Assembly: GCF_002407185.1 (NCBI RefSeq)
Contig: NZ_CP023563.1
Coordinates: 2,542,001-2,606,000, forward strand
Origin: Brachybacterium vulturis
GTDB lineage: Bacteria > Actinomycetota > Actinomycetes > Actinomycetales > Dermabacteraceae
Reading direction: 5' to 3'
Length of the DNA stretch: 64,000 bases
Made by a program: the position numbers and the translations under genes. Shown in pieces: positions 8,479 through 17,622 of the stretch. The first letter of the stretch is position 1. Each line of letters opens with the position of its first letter. The notes beneath the pieces are model-generated. The model was given only the letters and a program-made list of their open reading frames with translations, was not told where the DNA came from and ran no database searches.

Positions 8479-9108
8479 TCAGACCAGCGGGCGGCGGAAA
8501 GTGGGGCCACCACGGCGCACCCCGATGCCGCGGAGGTAGGCGTCGCGGGCTGCCTCGTCGGGGTCCTCGAACGACTCCTTGATCCCGTCCTCGGCCGCGC
8601 CATCATCCACGGCCAGGTCCCGCATCACGGCAGGGATCTCCTGTGCGGCGCGGTCGACGTCGAATGTCACCTCGACGGTGGCCTCGTTGCTGCAGCCGGG
8701 ATAGTTGTCCTCGAAGTCGTAGAACATGGTGGCCTTGCCCGTGGTCAGGTCGAAGGTGGCCTGGTCCAGCGTCCCGTCGTTGCTGTCACGGTTGAGCAGG
8801 TACTCGGCGTGGATGCGGCCCGGCCCGTCCGGGCGCAGGTAGAACTCACGGGTCCCGTCCTCGGCATCCACGCTGAGTGCCCCCGCGTACCCGTCTCGTT
8901 CCTCGTCGATCTCTGAGCACATCTCGGCGATCGCCCTGCCGGACGGGCCCTGGGCTCGCAGCCCCACAGACGGATCGACGCTCGCCGTAGACGGCGGCAC
9001 GGCGACGTCCGCTTCGCCACGAGAAGTGGACCCGAACTCGCCACGATTGCCCTGTTCCCCGGTGTCGCGCTTCCGCGTGATCGCAGCACCCTTCTTGGTG
9101 ATGCTCAT
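8479..9108 (-). CDS. Hypothetical mobile-element protein
   Basis: This is a 209-residue protein of unrecognised family. I chose the ATG at 9108 because GGGAGAGGG lies upstream at a good distance and the N-terminus MSITKKGAAITRKRDTGEQG resembles starts of accessory proteins in actinobacterial elements (TGEQGNRGEFG segment). The rest is acidic, with a likely beta-rich middle (EFYLRPDGPGRIHAEYLL). It contains no membrane segment or recognised catalytic motif. A CGCCCACT box sits 43 bases before the start, which suggests its own promoter region. Confidence 0.6.
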   Translation of the reverse strand: MSITKKGAAITRKRDTGEQGNRGEFGSTSRGEADVAVPPSTASVDPSVGLRAQGPSGRAIAEMCSEIDEERDGYAGALSVDAEDGTREFYLRPDGPGRIHAEYLLNRDSNDGTLDQATFDLTTGKATMFYDFEDNYPGCSNEATVEVTFDVDRAAQEIPAVMRDLAVDDGAAEDGIKESFEDPDEAARDAYLRGIGVRRGGPTFRRPLV

Positions 9109-9151
9109 AATGCCCTCTCCCTCGCTGCCGACTGGCTTCTCACCGTCGGCA

Positions 9152-9159
9152 AGTGGGCG
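9152..9159 (-). promoter_or_regulatory. CGCCCACT box upstream of the 9108 gene
   Basis: Read leftward the site is CCCGCCCACTTGCC, 43 bases before the ATG at 9108. This distance is close to that of the copies before 235 (40 bases), 17622 (40) and 61055 (49). Confidence 0.4.
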
Positions 9160-9325
9160 GGGCACGTACGGGCAGGCGGCCTGACGAAAGCGATAGCTGA
9201 TTCCGACCGCGAGGTCGGACAGCAAGCTCGTCTACCTGGTCAGCGGTGAGGACCTGGTGGTCCTCCAGGCGCGGCACCACTACTGACCCGTCGCACGAGA
9301 CCGTCGCCGCCTGCGCCCTCGGCCT

Positions 9326-11470
9326 TCAGGCCGCGTCCGCCAGCATCCTCGCGGCCGCTTTCTCGCAGCGGTGCAGCAGCGGTTCGGCAAGCTCCCACAT
9401 GATCTCGCCGACGGCGCGGGAGTCGAACTCATCCTCGGGCACGGAGACCTGGTGCCCGGTGCCGCCGACGATCGCGTCGAGGACTTCGCTGTTGGAGCGT
9501 TGGACCATCTGAATGGTGTGGTCGAGGGTTCCGGGGGCGACCATGGTGGTGGCCAGCACCGTACGGGTCTGGCCGATGCGGTGCTGCCGGTCAACGGCCT
9601 GGGAGACCAGGTCGGGAAGCCATTCGGTCTCGACGAACAAGGCGTCAGACCCGCGTGTGAGCGTGATGCCGACGCCGGCGGCGACGATGTTCGCCAGGAT
9701 CACCGCGATCTGGCCGTCCTGGTATTCGGCCACGATGCGGTCACGGCGAGACATGGGGGTGGCGCCGTTGATGACGGCGTGCGGGACGCCGAGCTCCGTC
9801 AGGTGTTTATCGAGGGATTCCATGACGGCCTGGTGGGTGCCCCAGGCGATCATCGGCCGGTCGTAGACCGTCTCCCCGTCGATGTCCCGGCTGGTGGAGG
9901 AGATCCAGTCGGAGATGTAGTCGGCCGCCGCCGGGATCTTCGCCAGTCCAGCGGCGCGACGCAGCAGCGACACGCACCCCATCTGCTCGGCGCACCAGGC
10001 GCGCACCTCCTTCTGGGACGGTGCCTTGCCGAGTTCGCGGGTGCGCGTACGCAGGTAGGTCTTGATCTTCTCGTCCACCTCTCGGGTGGCGGCGCGGTAT
10101 TCGGTCTGTGGCACGTCGACAATCATCGTGCGCGGCGGAGCCTTTTCGGGCAGGTCCTTCAGCACCTGGTCCTTGTCGCGGCGCACCCACACCCGCTCGG
10201 ACAGGAGTCCGCCGAGCTCGCTCAGGTGCTTGCGGTTCGGCACGATCTTCTCGATCTGCCGGGCCCCGACGTTGATCGTGTAGCTGCGGGTGTAGCGGGA
10301 CATGAATCGGGTGCGGGAGCCGAACACGGGCTCGAGCTGCCCGGTGATGGCCAGCAGTGGCGCGAGGTCGGAGGGGTTGGACATCACTGGAGTGCCGGTG
10401 AGCACGATGCGCTCTCGCGCCGACCCGGCCAGGTCCCGCATGGTCGTCGATCGGGCGGTGTCCCAGGTGCGGGCGCGGTGCCCCTCGTCGTAGATCAGCA
10501 GGTCCGCACTCCAGGCCTTGAGGTCCTCCAGCAGGCCGCGGCGGGTGGGGGCCGCCAGCAGTGAGTCGGTGACGATCACGATCCCTGTCTCGGGCAGGTC
10601 GGGGGCCTTCCGTCCGGGCCGGATCAGGGCGACGGTTCCGTCCAGGTGCTCGGGGACGTGGCAGCGGTCGAGTTCGTGGGCCCAGTTGGATTGGACCACG
10701 GGCGGGCAGGCGACGATCCAACGTGTTGCGCCGAGCAGGGTGCCAGCCAGGATCGCCTGAACGGATTTTCCCAGCCCCGGGACGTCCGCGAGCAGCCGCC
10801 GGCCTCCTGCGGCGACGCACAGCGCCCCGATGCGCTGGTACGGGTACGGGGTCATCCCGAACCACTCCGGCACATCCCCGAAGCGGGCCGTGAGCAGGTC
10901 GACTTCGCGGTCGCACCCGTCGGCGTCGGCAGCTTCGGCGAGGTTCTGCGCAGCCTCGGCGGGGGTGGTGGGGTTCTGGATTCGGGGGGCCCGGGGCACG
11001 TCGAGCGTTCCCTGCCGGCCGGTCTGCTCGGTGGTCGGTGCGGTGGTGGCCTGTCCGCACAGTGTCTCGGGCAAGTGGTGGTCGGGCCAGTCGGCGACTG
11101 CGGTGGCGGGTGCGGCGAAGATGCCGCGGGTGGGGTCGAACACTGCCTCCTCCCCCAGGTCGAACTCGATGCTCGCGAGGTCGGCGAGCCGCGGGTGCAC
11201 CTCGATCTCGCTGTTGCCCACGTCGACGACGAGGGGTCGGTGCAGGGAGGCGAGGGTCTCGGGGAAGTCGAACGCATCCAGGACGATCCCGGCCTCGTCC
11301 AGCTGCGCCAGCAGTGCCGGGGTCGGAGCGTCGGCGACCCAGGTGTCACCGGTTCCCACCGTCACGATCCCGTCCAACCGCTCCAGTACTGCGTCGAGAT
11401 CGGATCCTGGCGCGGCCTGGAGTTCCACGCGGGGCCGCTGCGGGGTTCCGGTCAGGACGGCGTATCGCAT
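9326..11470 (-). CDS. SNF2-family DEAD-like helicase/translocase
   Basis: This is a 714-residue protein starting MRYAVLTGTPQRP; the open frame extends further upstream but there it only shadows the neighbouring gene. It has Walker A DVPGLGKSVQ near 232, DEGH near 330, LTGTPVMSNPSDL as motif III, and the C-terminal VDRQHRIGQTRTV that defines SNF2 motif VI. SNF2 proteins translocate on duplex DNA and remodel bound proteins. In mobile elements they occur with methyltransferases or replication genes. Residues 1-200 are a divergent N-terminal domain. It is the last gene of a leftward run and lies near the orphan methyltransferase. Confidence 0.85.
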   Translation of the reverse strand: MRYAVLTGTPQRPRVELQAAPGSDLDAVLERLDGIVTVGTGDTWVADAPTPALLAQLDEAGIVLDAFDFPETLASLHRPLVVDVGNSEIEVHPRLADLASIEFDLGEEAVFDPTRGIFAAPATAVADWPDHHLPETLCGQATTAPTTEQTGRQGTLDVPRAPRIQNPTTPAEAAQNLAEAADADGCDREVDLLTARFGDVPEWFGMTPYPYQRIGALCVAAGGRRLLADVPGLGKSVQAILAGTLLGATRWIVACPPVVQSNWAHELDRCHVPEHLDGTVALIRPGRKAPDLPETGIVIVTDSLLAAPTRRGLLEDLKAWSADLLIYDEGHRARTWDTARSTTMRDLAGSARERIVLTGTPVMSNPSDLAPLLAITGQLEPVFGSRTRFMSRYTRSYTINVGARQIEKIVPNRKHLSELGGLLSERVWVRRDKDQVLKDLPEKAPPRTMIVDVPQTEYRAATREVDEKIKTYLRTRTRELGKAPSQKEVRAWCAEQMGCVSLLRRAAGLAKIPAAADYISDWISSTSRDIDGETVYDRPMIAWGTHQAVMESLDKHLTELGVPHAVINGATPMSRRDRIVAEYQDGQIAVILANIVAAGVGITLTRGSDALFVETEWLPDLVSQAVDRQHRIGQTRTVLATTMVAPGTLDHTIQMVQRSNSEVLDAIVGGTGHQVSVPEDEFDSRAVGEIMWELAEPLLHRCEKAAARMLADAA

Positions 11471-11475
11471 GGCGG

Positions 11476-11853
11476 TCAGTCCGTTTCGGCCTGCAACGCG
11501 TGGGGATGGTGGCGGCGCCAGGCGCGGGCCCCGACGAGGGTGTAGCCGCCGATCAGCAGCAGTGCCCCGTAGACGGGCAGGGCGGTGAAGTACAGCAGCC
11601 ACACCAGGGCGTGCTCGAACCACCGGTGCCGCTCGGTCCGCGAGAGCACCATCTGTGCGGTCCCGGGCAGGGCCGCCAGGACCAGCACCAGCAGGGCACT
11701 GCCGGTCGTCTCCGTGGCCGCGGCGATCACTACGAGCCACACGGTGGCCAGCAACGCGGAGACCACCAGCGGCAGCAAGTAGATACGCAGCAGCACCATG
11801 ATGGCGGTGAGGGCGGAACGGAGCCCACCGGTGAGGGTCGTGGTCGTGGTCAT
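11476..11853 (-). CDS. Small polytopic membrane protein
   Basis: This is a 125-residue protein starting MTTTTTLTGGLRS. It has about four hydrophobic segments (near residues 12-32, 35-55, 57-72 and 84-105), and ends in a basic RRHHPH tail. Its start overlaps the previous stop and the helicase begins 5 bases after its own stop, so it is in one transcript with them. It lies downstream of the VirB4-type ATPase gene, so it may be a small subunit of a transfer channel, but no family is recognised. Confidence 0.6.
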   Translation of the reverse strand: MTTTTTLTGGLRSALTAIMVLLRIYLLPLVVSALLATVWLVVIAAATETTGSALLVLVLAALPGTAQMVLSRTERHRWFEHALVWLLYFTALPVYGALLLIGGYTLVGARAWRRHHPHALQAETD

Positions 11854-12998
11854 CGCGGGAACCTCCAAGCGGTCGCGGCGAAGTTGCGGGATTCGACGAT
11901 GGCGAGCTGTTCGGTGAACAAGCCGACCAGGCCCGAGGTCACGTCCACAGGCGTGACGCCCAGCTGCCGCGCGGCTTCCGCGACAAGGCCGGGAAGTGCG
12001 GTCCTCGAGGCTTCCCGGCGCGACCGCTCCATGTCGGCGAGAGGGCGGCGGATACGGTCGAAGTCGGTGTAGGCCTCCACCTCGACGTCCAAGAACGCCT
12101 CCAGCACGCCCTGCACCGCTGGACGGGCACTGGCCGGCACCCCGCCGTGGGCGCGGGCACGGATACGGGAGAGCTCACCGGAGCGGGCCCTGGGCCGGGG
12201 AAGGGGTCGCAACGCTGCCTGGCACAGCAAGCGGGGAATGTCGCGACCGGGGGTGGAGGCGGCGAGCATCGCGGCAACGTCGTCCCGCGACCATCCGCCC
12301 CACAGCACGGAGACCAGGGTCGCGATCGAGCCGTCGGTCGCGGAGCCGGCCAGAACCCTGGCGGGAAGTCCCGGGTCCTCCCCGACAGATTCCAGCACGG
12401 CCTCTCGCTGCGCCGGAGTGAGCTCCCACGCGTGCAGCGGCGGCAGCCCGAGCAAATCGTGGAGGGCGGAGGCATGGATCAGGCAGACCGTCGCACTGGC
12501 CGCAGGCAACCCCTTGGTGTGGTCCTCGAGGACGGACGGCCGCGGGGCAAGCAGCTGCTCCTCGACCCCCGGTGCCGGGACCTGCTCGAGTGTCTCGGAA
12601 TCCGTCAGCACGGCGGTGTCCGTGTGCATCTCGCGCAAGATCCTCGTCGCGCGCATCGCCCCGATCACCTTGCCGATCCAGCCGGAGGCGGAGCTGGTGC
12701 CGTCGGCGAACCGGGTCACGTCCAAGTGTCCAGCCCGGTCCGAGCTGGGCAGGGAGTAGGACACCAGCATGGAGGTGACGGCGCTGGTGATTTCGTCGAC
12801 GTCCCAGGCAGCAGCCAGTCCCCGGTGGTGGCGGGCGCACATGCGCGCGACCACCGAGGATTCGACCGCCTCGGCCAGGACCTGACCAGCCGCCTCGAGC
12901 TCGGAGATGTCTCCGGCCAGCACGGCGCGTCCCAGCTGGTGGGCGCGCTCGTCCAGCCGGGCGGTGCCGACGTCGAGGGTGGCGCTGCGCGAATCCAT
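11850..12998 (-). CDS. Hypothetical protein, helical
   Basis: This is a 382-residue protein (ATG at 12998; a GTG lies one codon earlier). It is almost entirely helical, with many Ala, Arg, Glu and Leu and no membrane segments. The region EITSAVTSMLVSYSLPSS followed by FADGTSSASGWIGKVIGAMR loosely recalls region 2 of sigma-like proteins, but the match is too weak to name. Its stop overlaps the start of the membrane protein gene (ATGA-type junction). A CGCCCACT box is 11 bases upstream. Confidence 0.55.
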   Translation of the reverse strand: MDSRSATLDVGTARLDERAHQLGRAVLAGDISELEAAGQVLAEAVESSVVARMCARHHRGLAAAWDVDEITSAVTSMLVSYSLPSSDRAGHLDVTRFADGTSSASGWIGKVIGAMRATRILREMHTDTAVLTDSETLEQVPAPGVEEQLLAPRPSVLEDHTKGLPAASATVCLIHASALHDLLGLPPLHAWELTPAQREAVLESVGEDPGLPARVLAGSATDGSIATLVSVLWGGWSRDDVAAMLAASTPGRDIPRLLCQAALRPLPRPRARSGELSRIRARAHGGVPASARPAVQGVLEAFLDVEVEAYTDFDRIRRPLADMERSRREASRTALPGLVAEAARQLGVTPVDVTSGLVGLFTEQLAIVESRNFAATAWRFPR

Positions 12999-13009
12999 CA
13001 CGCCTGCCC

Positions 13010-13017
13010 AGTGGGCG
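13010..13017 (-). promoter_or_regulatory. CGCCCACT box upstream of the 12998 gene
   Basis: The leftward reading is CTCGCCCACTGGGC, only 11 bases before the ATG, so if bound it would affect translation initiation or the transcript start rather than a standard -35. Confidence 0.3.
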
Positions 13018-13058
13018 AGTCGACGCCCTCGCAGGACGCGGCGGTCCCGGACCGCCGG

Positions 13059-15581
13059 TCAGATCACCTGGCGGCCCTCTCGCTTCGCCCGGTCCAGCGC
13101 GTTGGTGGAGGCTCGGGCCAGGAAGTCCGGGGGGATCTTGATCTCGACGTCCACCGCCCGGTCGTCGAGGTCGCAGTACAGCCCGACCGCTCCGCGCAGC
13201 AGTGAAGTGCGTTCGTCCCTGTCGTTGTAGCTGAACAGCGGCTTGCGAGACTTCCAGTTCGCTCCGCCCTTGCCGATCCGCTCCGGCGCCGTGGTGGCGT
13301 CCATCCGCGACTGCGTCGGCTCGACACCGAACAGGCGGAAGGCGGCCTCGGCCTCCTTGGGGTCCTTGATGTGCAAGATGACGCCGCGAGCGATGTGGTT
13401 GGTCAGGTTCGCCTCCAGCAGGTCCGAGATGCGCTGGGTGAACAGGATCGGGTAGACCTCCAGCGATCGCGACAGGCGCCCCAGCCGCTCCATCTCCTCG
13501 GCGCCGGCTCCGAGGAACACCCATGCCTCGTCCAGCATCATCACCCCGCGGCGACCGCGCAGCGCCTCGGCGGAGCCGAACACGAGCATGCGGATCAGCG
13601 CCGCGGAGATCCGCTGCGTCAGTCCGAGGGATTTCTGATCCACGCCCATCGGCGGCAGCTCGAGGTTGGCGTTGCCGACCTTGATGTAGGTGATGTCCTC
13701 GGCGGCGCTGAGCACCTCGCCCTCGTCCTGCAGCCCCACGATGGCGCCGAACATGGGGTCGTTGCCCGACTGGCGCAGGATCGGATCGGTCAATTCCTTG
13801 CTCGCCTCTCCGTCCCGCTTGGCGATCTCCAAGGCGGTGCCGATGGCCTTCGCTCCCTTGGAGACGCCGTACTTCAACGCCGCCTGCAGGTCGGCCTCGA
13901 AGTTCTGCCGTGCTCCGTGCGGCCACAGGTTGACGTCATGAAGGACCGACACGGCGGTGTTGATCCCGTCCGCCGGAGTCTTCGAGAATCGCAGTGGATC
14001 GCACACGCCCGTGCCGCCAGAGCCGCCCAGTCCACCAGAAGCGCCAGCGAACTCATCCAGCGAGAAGGTCGTGCACTTTTCGCCGAAGGCGGGCGAGAGA
14101 TCCGAACCCTTCTTCGGGTCGATGACGATCACCGGACGACCTTCCAGCGCGTACTGGAACGCGGAATAGGCCAGATGCTGGGTCTTGCCGGCTCCTGAGC
14201 TGCCAACTATCGCCCCGATCGGATAAATGTCCTGGTCAGAGGACTTTGTAGCCGACATGAGGGCTTCCTGCCGATCGTGGACGGTGAACCCCACGTTGAT
14301 GCCGCGAGCATCACCGACTGTCGCCAGGGACGGCAGTCCCGAGTAGGCGACCGCCGAGGACGGCAGGTCCATCAAGTTCGGGTTCGCCCTGGCCGGGGAC
14401 CCGACCCAGGACTCGGCCAGTGCCAGATCCTGCCGGTTGTCCATCGAGGCGATCTCGAAGGCGGTGCCGTTGCCCAGAGAGTCCAGACGCTTTCTACCGT
14501 GCCCGGTGAACGCGGCGACGACACTGGTCTCCACCAGCGTCGGGAACGCCTCGCCGGAGGAGTAGGCACCCTCGACGGACTCCAGGGTTGCCAGCATCTC
14601 GTCCTGCTGCTGGTCGTCCATGCGTCCCTCGGCGCGGGCAGTATGGATGTCGCGCAGGTAGCGTTCTCGCTGGCGCCGCAGTTCCTTGTGGGTGATCGGA
14701 CTGGGCTCAACCTTCCCGCGGATCGAGATCATCACCGCTCCCTTGTCCAGCAAGGACGTCGCCCAGGCGGACAGGTGGTTCTTCGCGGCCGAGAACGGCA
14801 GGTCGAGACCGTGGACCGACCCCATGCGCAGCACGTGGTGGCCCTCGATGCCAGTCGGCCAGTCAGCGCACGAGTTCACATCCATCCGCGCGGCAGCCTG
14901 GACCCCGGCGACGGTGCGGAAGACGTGCAGGTGGTCGGCGTGCGGAAGGATGGTGGCGTCCGGGGAGCCTCCGGCGGCCCACCAGGACTCCGCCAGGTGG
15001 AAGTCCTTCGGTGTGGGGATGGTGAACCCGGAGCGGGTGTACATCGCGTCGACATCCTCGAGGTCAGCCTGGTAATCGGCCATCGGCACCTCGGCGGTGG
15101 CCAGGGAGGTGGCCACCGAGTCGAAGGCGTCCCGCAGCGAGCGGTCGGAGCCGCCGAGGGTGTCATTGAGCTTGGTGCCCATCAGCAGCCCCCGGTCCTG
15201 GATCCGTTCGTCACCGAACCAGTTCTGCAGCGTCTGTGGGATACGCGAATCCTGCGGCGGGGAATACCGCCGCGGCAGGTTGGTCAGCAGCAGGTGGAAG
15301 GGGCGGTACCGGGAGCGGGCCATGGACCGCCTCCTGGTGGTGTACTGCGTCTCGGCGGCGATCTCCTCGAACGCTGCCGCGATCGGATCACCCACCTCCA
15401 GGGCACGGGCATGGGACTTCGCATCCCGGGCCGGGGCCAGCGGCGCCTTCCGGTACAGCCACAGTCCTCCGCCGACCGGCAGGACGCGTCCGTCGCCGTA
15501 GCGGACCTTGGTGGCGGTCGGCATCGACGGGATCCGATGGTCCTGCAGCCGGATCGGTGCGGTCTTGGTCGTCGTGCTCAT
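13059..15581 (-). CDS. VirB4/TraC-type conjugation ATPase
   Basis: This is an 840-residue ATPase of a type IV secretion or conjugation system. The N-terminal half (about 1-430) is the divergent VirB4 N-domain. The C-terminal half is a P-loop ATPase with Walker A GSSGAGKTQH near 452, followed by VIVIDPKKGSDL, and Walker B GVMMLDEAWVFLG near 678. The phrase LDEAW with a downstream FTQRISD segment is characteristic of VirB4 and related TraC/TraE proteins. It would power pilus or channel assembly at the inner face of the membrane. It follows the TcpC-like gene by 6 bases and belongs to the same leftward operon. No coupling protein or relaxase is visible in the window; they may lie to the left. 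Confidence 0.85.
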   Translation of the reverse strand: MSTTTKTAPIRLQDHRIPSMPTATKVRYGDGRVLPVGGGLWLYRKAPLAPARDAKSHARALEVGDPIAAAFEEIAAETQYTTRRRSMARSRYRPFHLLLTNLPRRYSPPQDSRIPQTLQNWFGDERIQDRGLLMGTKLNDTLGGSDRSLRDAFDSVATSLATAEVPMADYQADLEDVDAMYTRSGFTIPTPKDFHLAESWWAAGGSPDATILPHADHLHVFRTVAGVQAAARMDVNSCADWPTGIEGHHVLRMGSVHGLDLPFSAAKNHLSAWATSLLDKGAVMISIRGKVEPSPITHKELRRQRERYLRDIHTARAEGRMDDQQQDEMLATLESVEGAYSSGEAFPTLVETSVVAAFTGHGRKRLDSLGNGTAFEIASMDNRQDLALAESWVGSPARANPNLMDLPSSAVAYSGLPSLATVGDARGINVGFTVHDRQEALMSATKSSDQDIYPIGAIVGSSGAGKTQHLAYSAFQYALEGRPVIVIDPKKGSDLSPAFGEKCTTFSLDEFAGASGGLGGSGGTGVCDPLRFSKTPADGINTAVSVLHDVNLWPHGARQNFEADLQAALKYGVSKGAKAIGTALEIAKRDGEASKELTDPILRQSGNDPMFGAIVGLQDEGEVLSAAEDITYIKVGNANLELPPMGVDQKSLGLTQRISAALIRMLVFGSAEALRGRRGVMMLDEAWVFLGAGAEEMERLGRLSRSLEVYPILFTQRISDLLEANLTNHIARGVILHIKDPKEAEAAFRLFGVEPTQSRMDATTAPERIGKGGANWKSRKPLFSYNDRDERTSLLRGAVGLYCDLDDRAVDVEIKIPPDFLARASTNALDRAKREGRQVI

Positions 15582-15587
15582 CCCGGT

Positions 15588-16673
15588 TCAGTTCTCCTCG
15601 GCGTCGGTGGATGTGGTCGGCTCCGCTCCCCCGCCATCGGACGGGCCGGTCTGTTCCAGCGGACTCTCGCCACCACCGTCGGAGGGTTGGATCTGGTTGG
15701 ACTGCGCGTCGTCGACCGTCCCGTCCAGGGAGGTCGCGTTCTCGTGGTCGGACAGCTCGGTGCCCGAACCGGCCGGGCCCCAGGCGGTCACGTACGGAGC
15801 AGCCGTATCGGCACCACGGACCAGCACGTCATAGGACACGGTGGTGACCGCCTCGTCATCCTCGGCATCGGAGGGGATCAGCTCGACGCTGACGGTGGCC
15901 ACGAGGGTGGAGGTGTCCGCTGCGCCCTGCCTGGTCTCCGGCGACATCGCGTCGGTCACGCCGACCTCGGCGGTCGTCACGCCGGTCAGTGTCGCGTACA
16001 CGTGCGAGGCGTCCTCGTCGCGGGTGGCGAGCTTGAGGTCCTCCGAGGAGGAGGTCAGCGCGGTCGCCCAGGAGTCGATCGCATCGGTGGCCGGGGCGGA
16101 TGCCGACACGTCCCGCCAGCCTTCGGTGGGCTCTTCCGGCTCCCAGTCCGCCACCGCCGTGGGTGCGATCGGGGTGACCGTGGGTGTCGAGATCACCTTC
16201 ACTCCCTTGGAGGGGGTGTAGGCGACGCGAACTGCTGCCCGGTAGTAGGTGTCCTCCGTGGTGCGGATGGTGAAGTCGTGGGTGGACAGCTGGTAGCCGA
16301 CCTCTCCCTCTGTGGCCTCGACGTCCTCGGTGTTGCTGACTCCGTCCCAGGAGACGATCGTCGAGTCGGCAAAGGCGGAGTCGTCCTTGTCCAGCCAGTC
16401 CTGCAGGGAGCTCTCAGCCTGGATTCGGCCGGTCTGGGAGGTCGACGCGTCATCGGCTGCGCTGCTGCCTGCCTGCATGTTCTGGATCATCAGGCCGACG
16501 GCGATGAACGCCACCAACGCACAGAATGCCGTCATGAACGGAGACATCACCAGGGCCCGGCGGGCCAGGCGGTAGCGCCGCTTCGGGCGCGTGGAGACGT
16601 CGGCGTTCGGCACCACCTCGGCGGTGTCGAGCATGTCTTCAACCTGGTTGCGGCGACGCTTCGTAGCGGCCAT
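15588..16673 (-). CDS. TcpC/VirB8-like conjugal transfer membrane protein
   Basis: This is a 361-residue protein with a basic cytoplasmic N-terminus (about 1-40), one membrane helix near residues 42-62, and a long extracytoplasmic part. The external part looks like two repeated NTF2-like folds: segments ending in VRVAYTPSKGVKVIS and VSVELIPSDAEDDEAV sit at similar places in each half. The layout matches TcpC of Gram-positive conjugative elements, a VirB8 analogue that scaffolds the channel. The tail is low-complexity, rich in Ser, Gly, Asp and Thr. Its start overlaps the stop of the previous gene (ATGA). Assignment is by layout and neighbourhood. Confidence 0.65.
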   Translation of the reverse strand: MAATKRRRNQVEDMLDTAEVVPNADVSTRPKRRYRLARRALVMSPFMTAFCALVAFIAVGLMIQNMQAGSSAADDASTSQTGRIQAESSLQDWLDKDDSAFADSTIVSWDGVSNTEDVEATEGEVGYQLSTHDFTIRTTEDTYYRAAVRVAYTPSKGVKVISTPTVTPIAPTAVADWEPEEPTEGWRDVSASAPATDAIDSWATALTSSSEDLKLATRDEDASHVYATLTGVTTAEVGVTDAMSPETRQGAADTSTLVATVSVELIPSDAEDDEAVTTVSYDVLVRGADTAAPYVTAWGPAGSGTELSDHENATSLDGTVDDAQSNQIQPSDGGGESPLEQTGPSDGGGAEPTTSTDAEEN

Positions 16674-17047
16674 CAGCTCTCACTCCCCGATCGGTCGTTG
16701 GCGTGGCGGCGGTTCTCGCGGTCGGTGATCTGGTCGAGAAGGTCCCGAGCGTTGAACGCCACCGGGGCGGACAGGTCGTCGGTCAGGTACTCCAGCACGT
16801 CCACCGGGACGTCCCGGCGGGAAGCGACCCCGGCCCTGACCCGGTCGGCGGGATGGGCGGCCAGCAGCATCCAGCACTGCGGGCAGAAGTCCGTGCCCGG
16901 GCGGCGGTCGGCGAAGCACGGCTGCCAGCACACCCGGCAGGATCCCGGTTCATGGATGGCCGGGTGCCCGTCCGGTCGCAGGGCCGGTCGCCACGCCCGG
17001 CATCGGCCCCGTAGCGGGGAAGGGATCGAACGCATGGCGGTTCTCAC
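16673..17047 (-). CDS. Small zinc-ribbon protein
   Basis: This is a protein of up to 124 residues with two Cys pairs, CRVCWQPC and CPQCW, spaced like a zinc ribbon (about residues 37-60). The GTG at 17047 overlaps the TGA of the upstream gene; an ATG at 17035 is an alternative start. Its stop overlaps the start of the TcpC-like gene. Position in the transfer operon suggests a role in conjugation or its control. The family is not recognised. Confidence 0.55.
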   Translation of the reverse strand: MRTAMRSIPSPLRGRCRAWRPALRPDGHPAIHEPGSCRVCWQPCFADRRPGTDFCPQCWMLLAAHPADRVRAGVASRRDVPVDVLEYLTDDLSAPVAFNARDLLDQITDRENRRHANDRSGSES

Positions 17048-17622
17048 TTGGCCAGCAGGCTCTGGAGCTGATCGAGGGCATGCTGGTCGATCTGTGCATC
17101 ACGCACCGGCTCCACCAGCGTCAGGGCGGCGTCGGTCGACTTCGCCGGCACCTTCTCGGGCAGCTTCACATCCGACAGCGCACTCACCAGCTGCACCAGT
17201 GCCGCCAGTTCGCTGCGCCCCATCCCCACCAGATGCACGGTGGCCTCGGGCACGGACCCGGACTGGACCCCGACCAGGTCTGCGACGGCCGATTCGACCG
17301 GCGACCTCTTCGCCTCCATGATCGCCGTGGTCAGGTCCGCGACGCCGGCGGATCGGGCGCCGACCAGCTCAGCGGCCAGAGCCCGAGTGCCCTCGTCCGC
17401 GTCGATGATCTGCTCTGCCTTGTCCGTGATGCGCCTCACCGATGCCTTGCCGGTCCTGCTCGTGGTGCGGCTGCGGCCGGTCGTGCGCCGCTTCGCCGGA
17501 GCGGGCGTCGAATCCTCGGCGTTGTTCTTCGCGGGCTCCTGGTCGACGTCTCCGGCGGTCTCTGCGGCCTCGAGCCCAGAGGCGAGCTCGGTGTTGGGGT
17601 TGGTCAGGGTGTTCTCGCTCAT
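17044..17622 (-). CDS. Hypothetical basic/acidic protein, first gene of the transfer operon
   Basis: This is a 192-residue protein starting MSENTLTNPN after GAGGAGCC. Residues 1-45 are acidic, about 44-65 are strongly basic (KRRTTGRSRTTSRTGK), and the rest is helical. The basic patch could bind DNA or RNA. It heads the leftward run 17622 to 9326, in which genes overlap or nearly abut. A CGCCCACT box lies 40 bases upstream. The family is not recognised. Confidence 0.6.
   Translation of the reverse strand: MSENTLTNPNTELASGLEAAETAGDVDQEPAKNNAEDSTPAPAKRRTTGRSRTTSRTGKASVRRITDKAEQIIDADEGTRALAAELVGARSAGVADLTTAIMEAKRSPVESAVADLVGVQSGSVPEATVHLVGMGRSELAALVQLVSALSDVKLPEKVPAKSTDAALTLVEPVRDAQIDQHALDQLQSLLAK

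Noticed and set aside
14277-17321. Very long open frame (about 1,014 codons) on the plus strand opposite the VirB4-like and TcpC-like genes
   Set aside because: It is antisense to several genes with clear motifs. Its composition (Arg-, Gly-, His-rich, no motifs) is that of a shadow of high-GC wobble bias.
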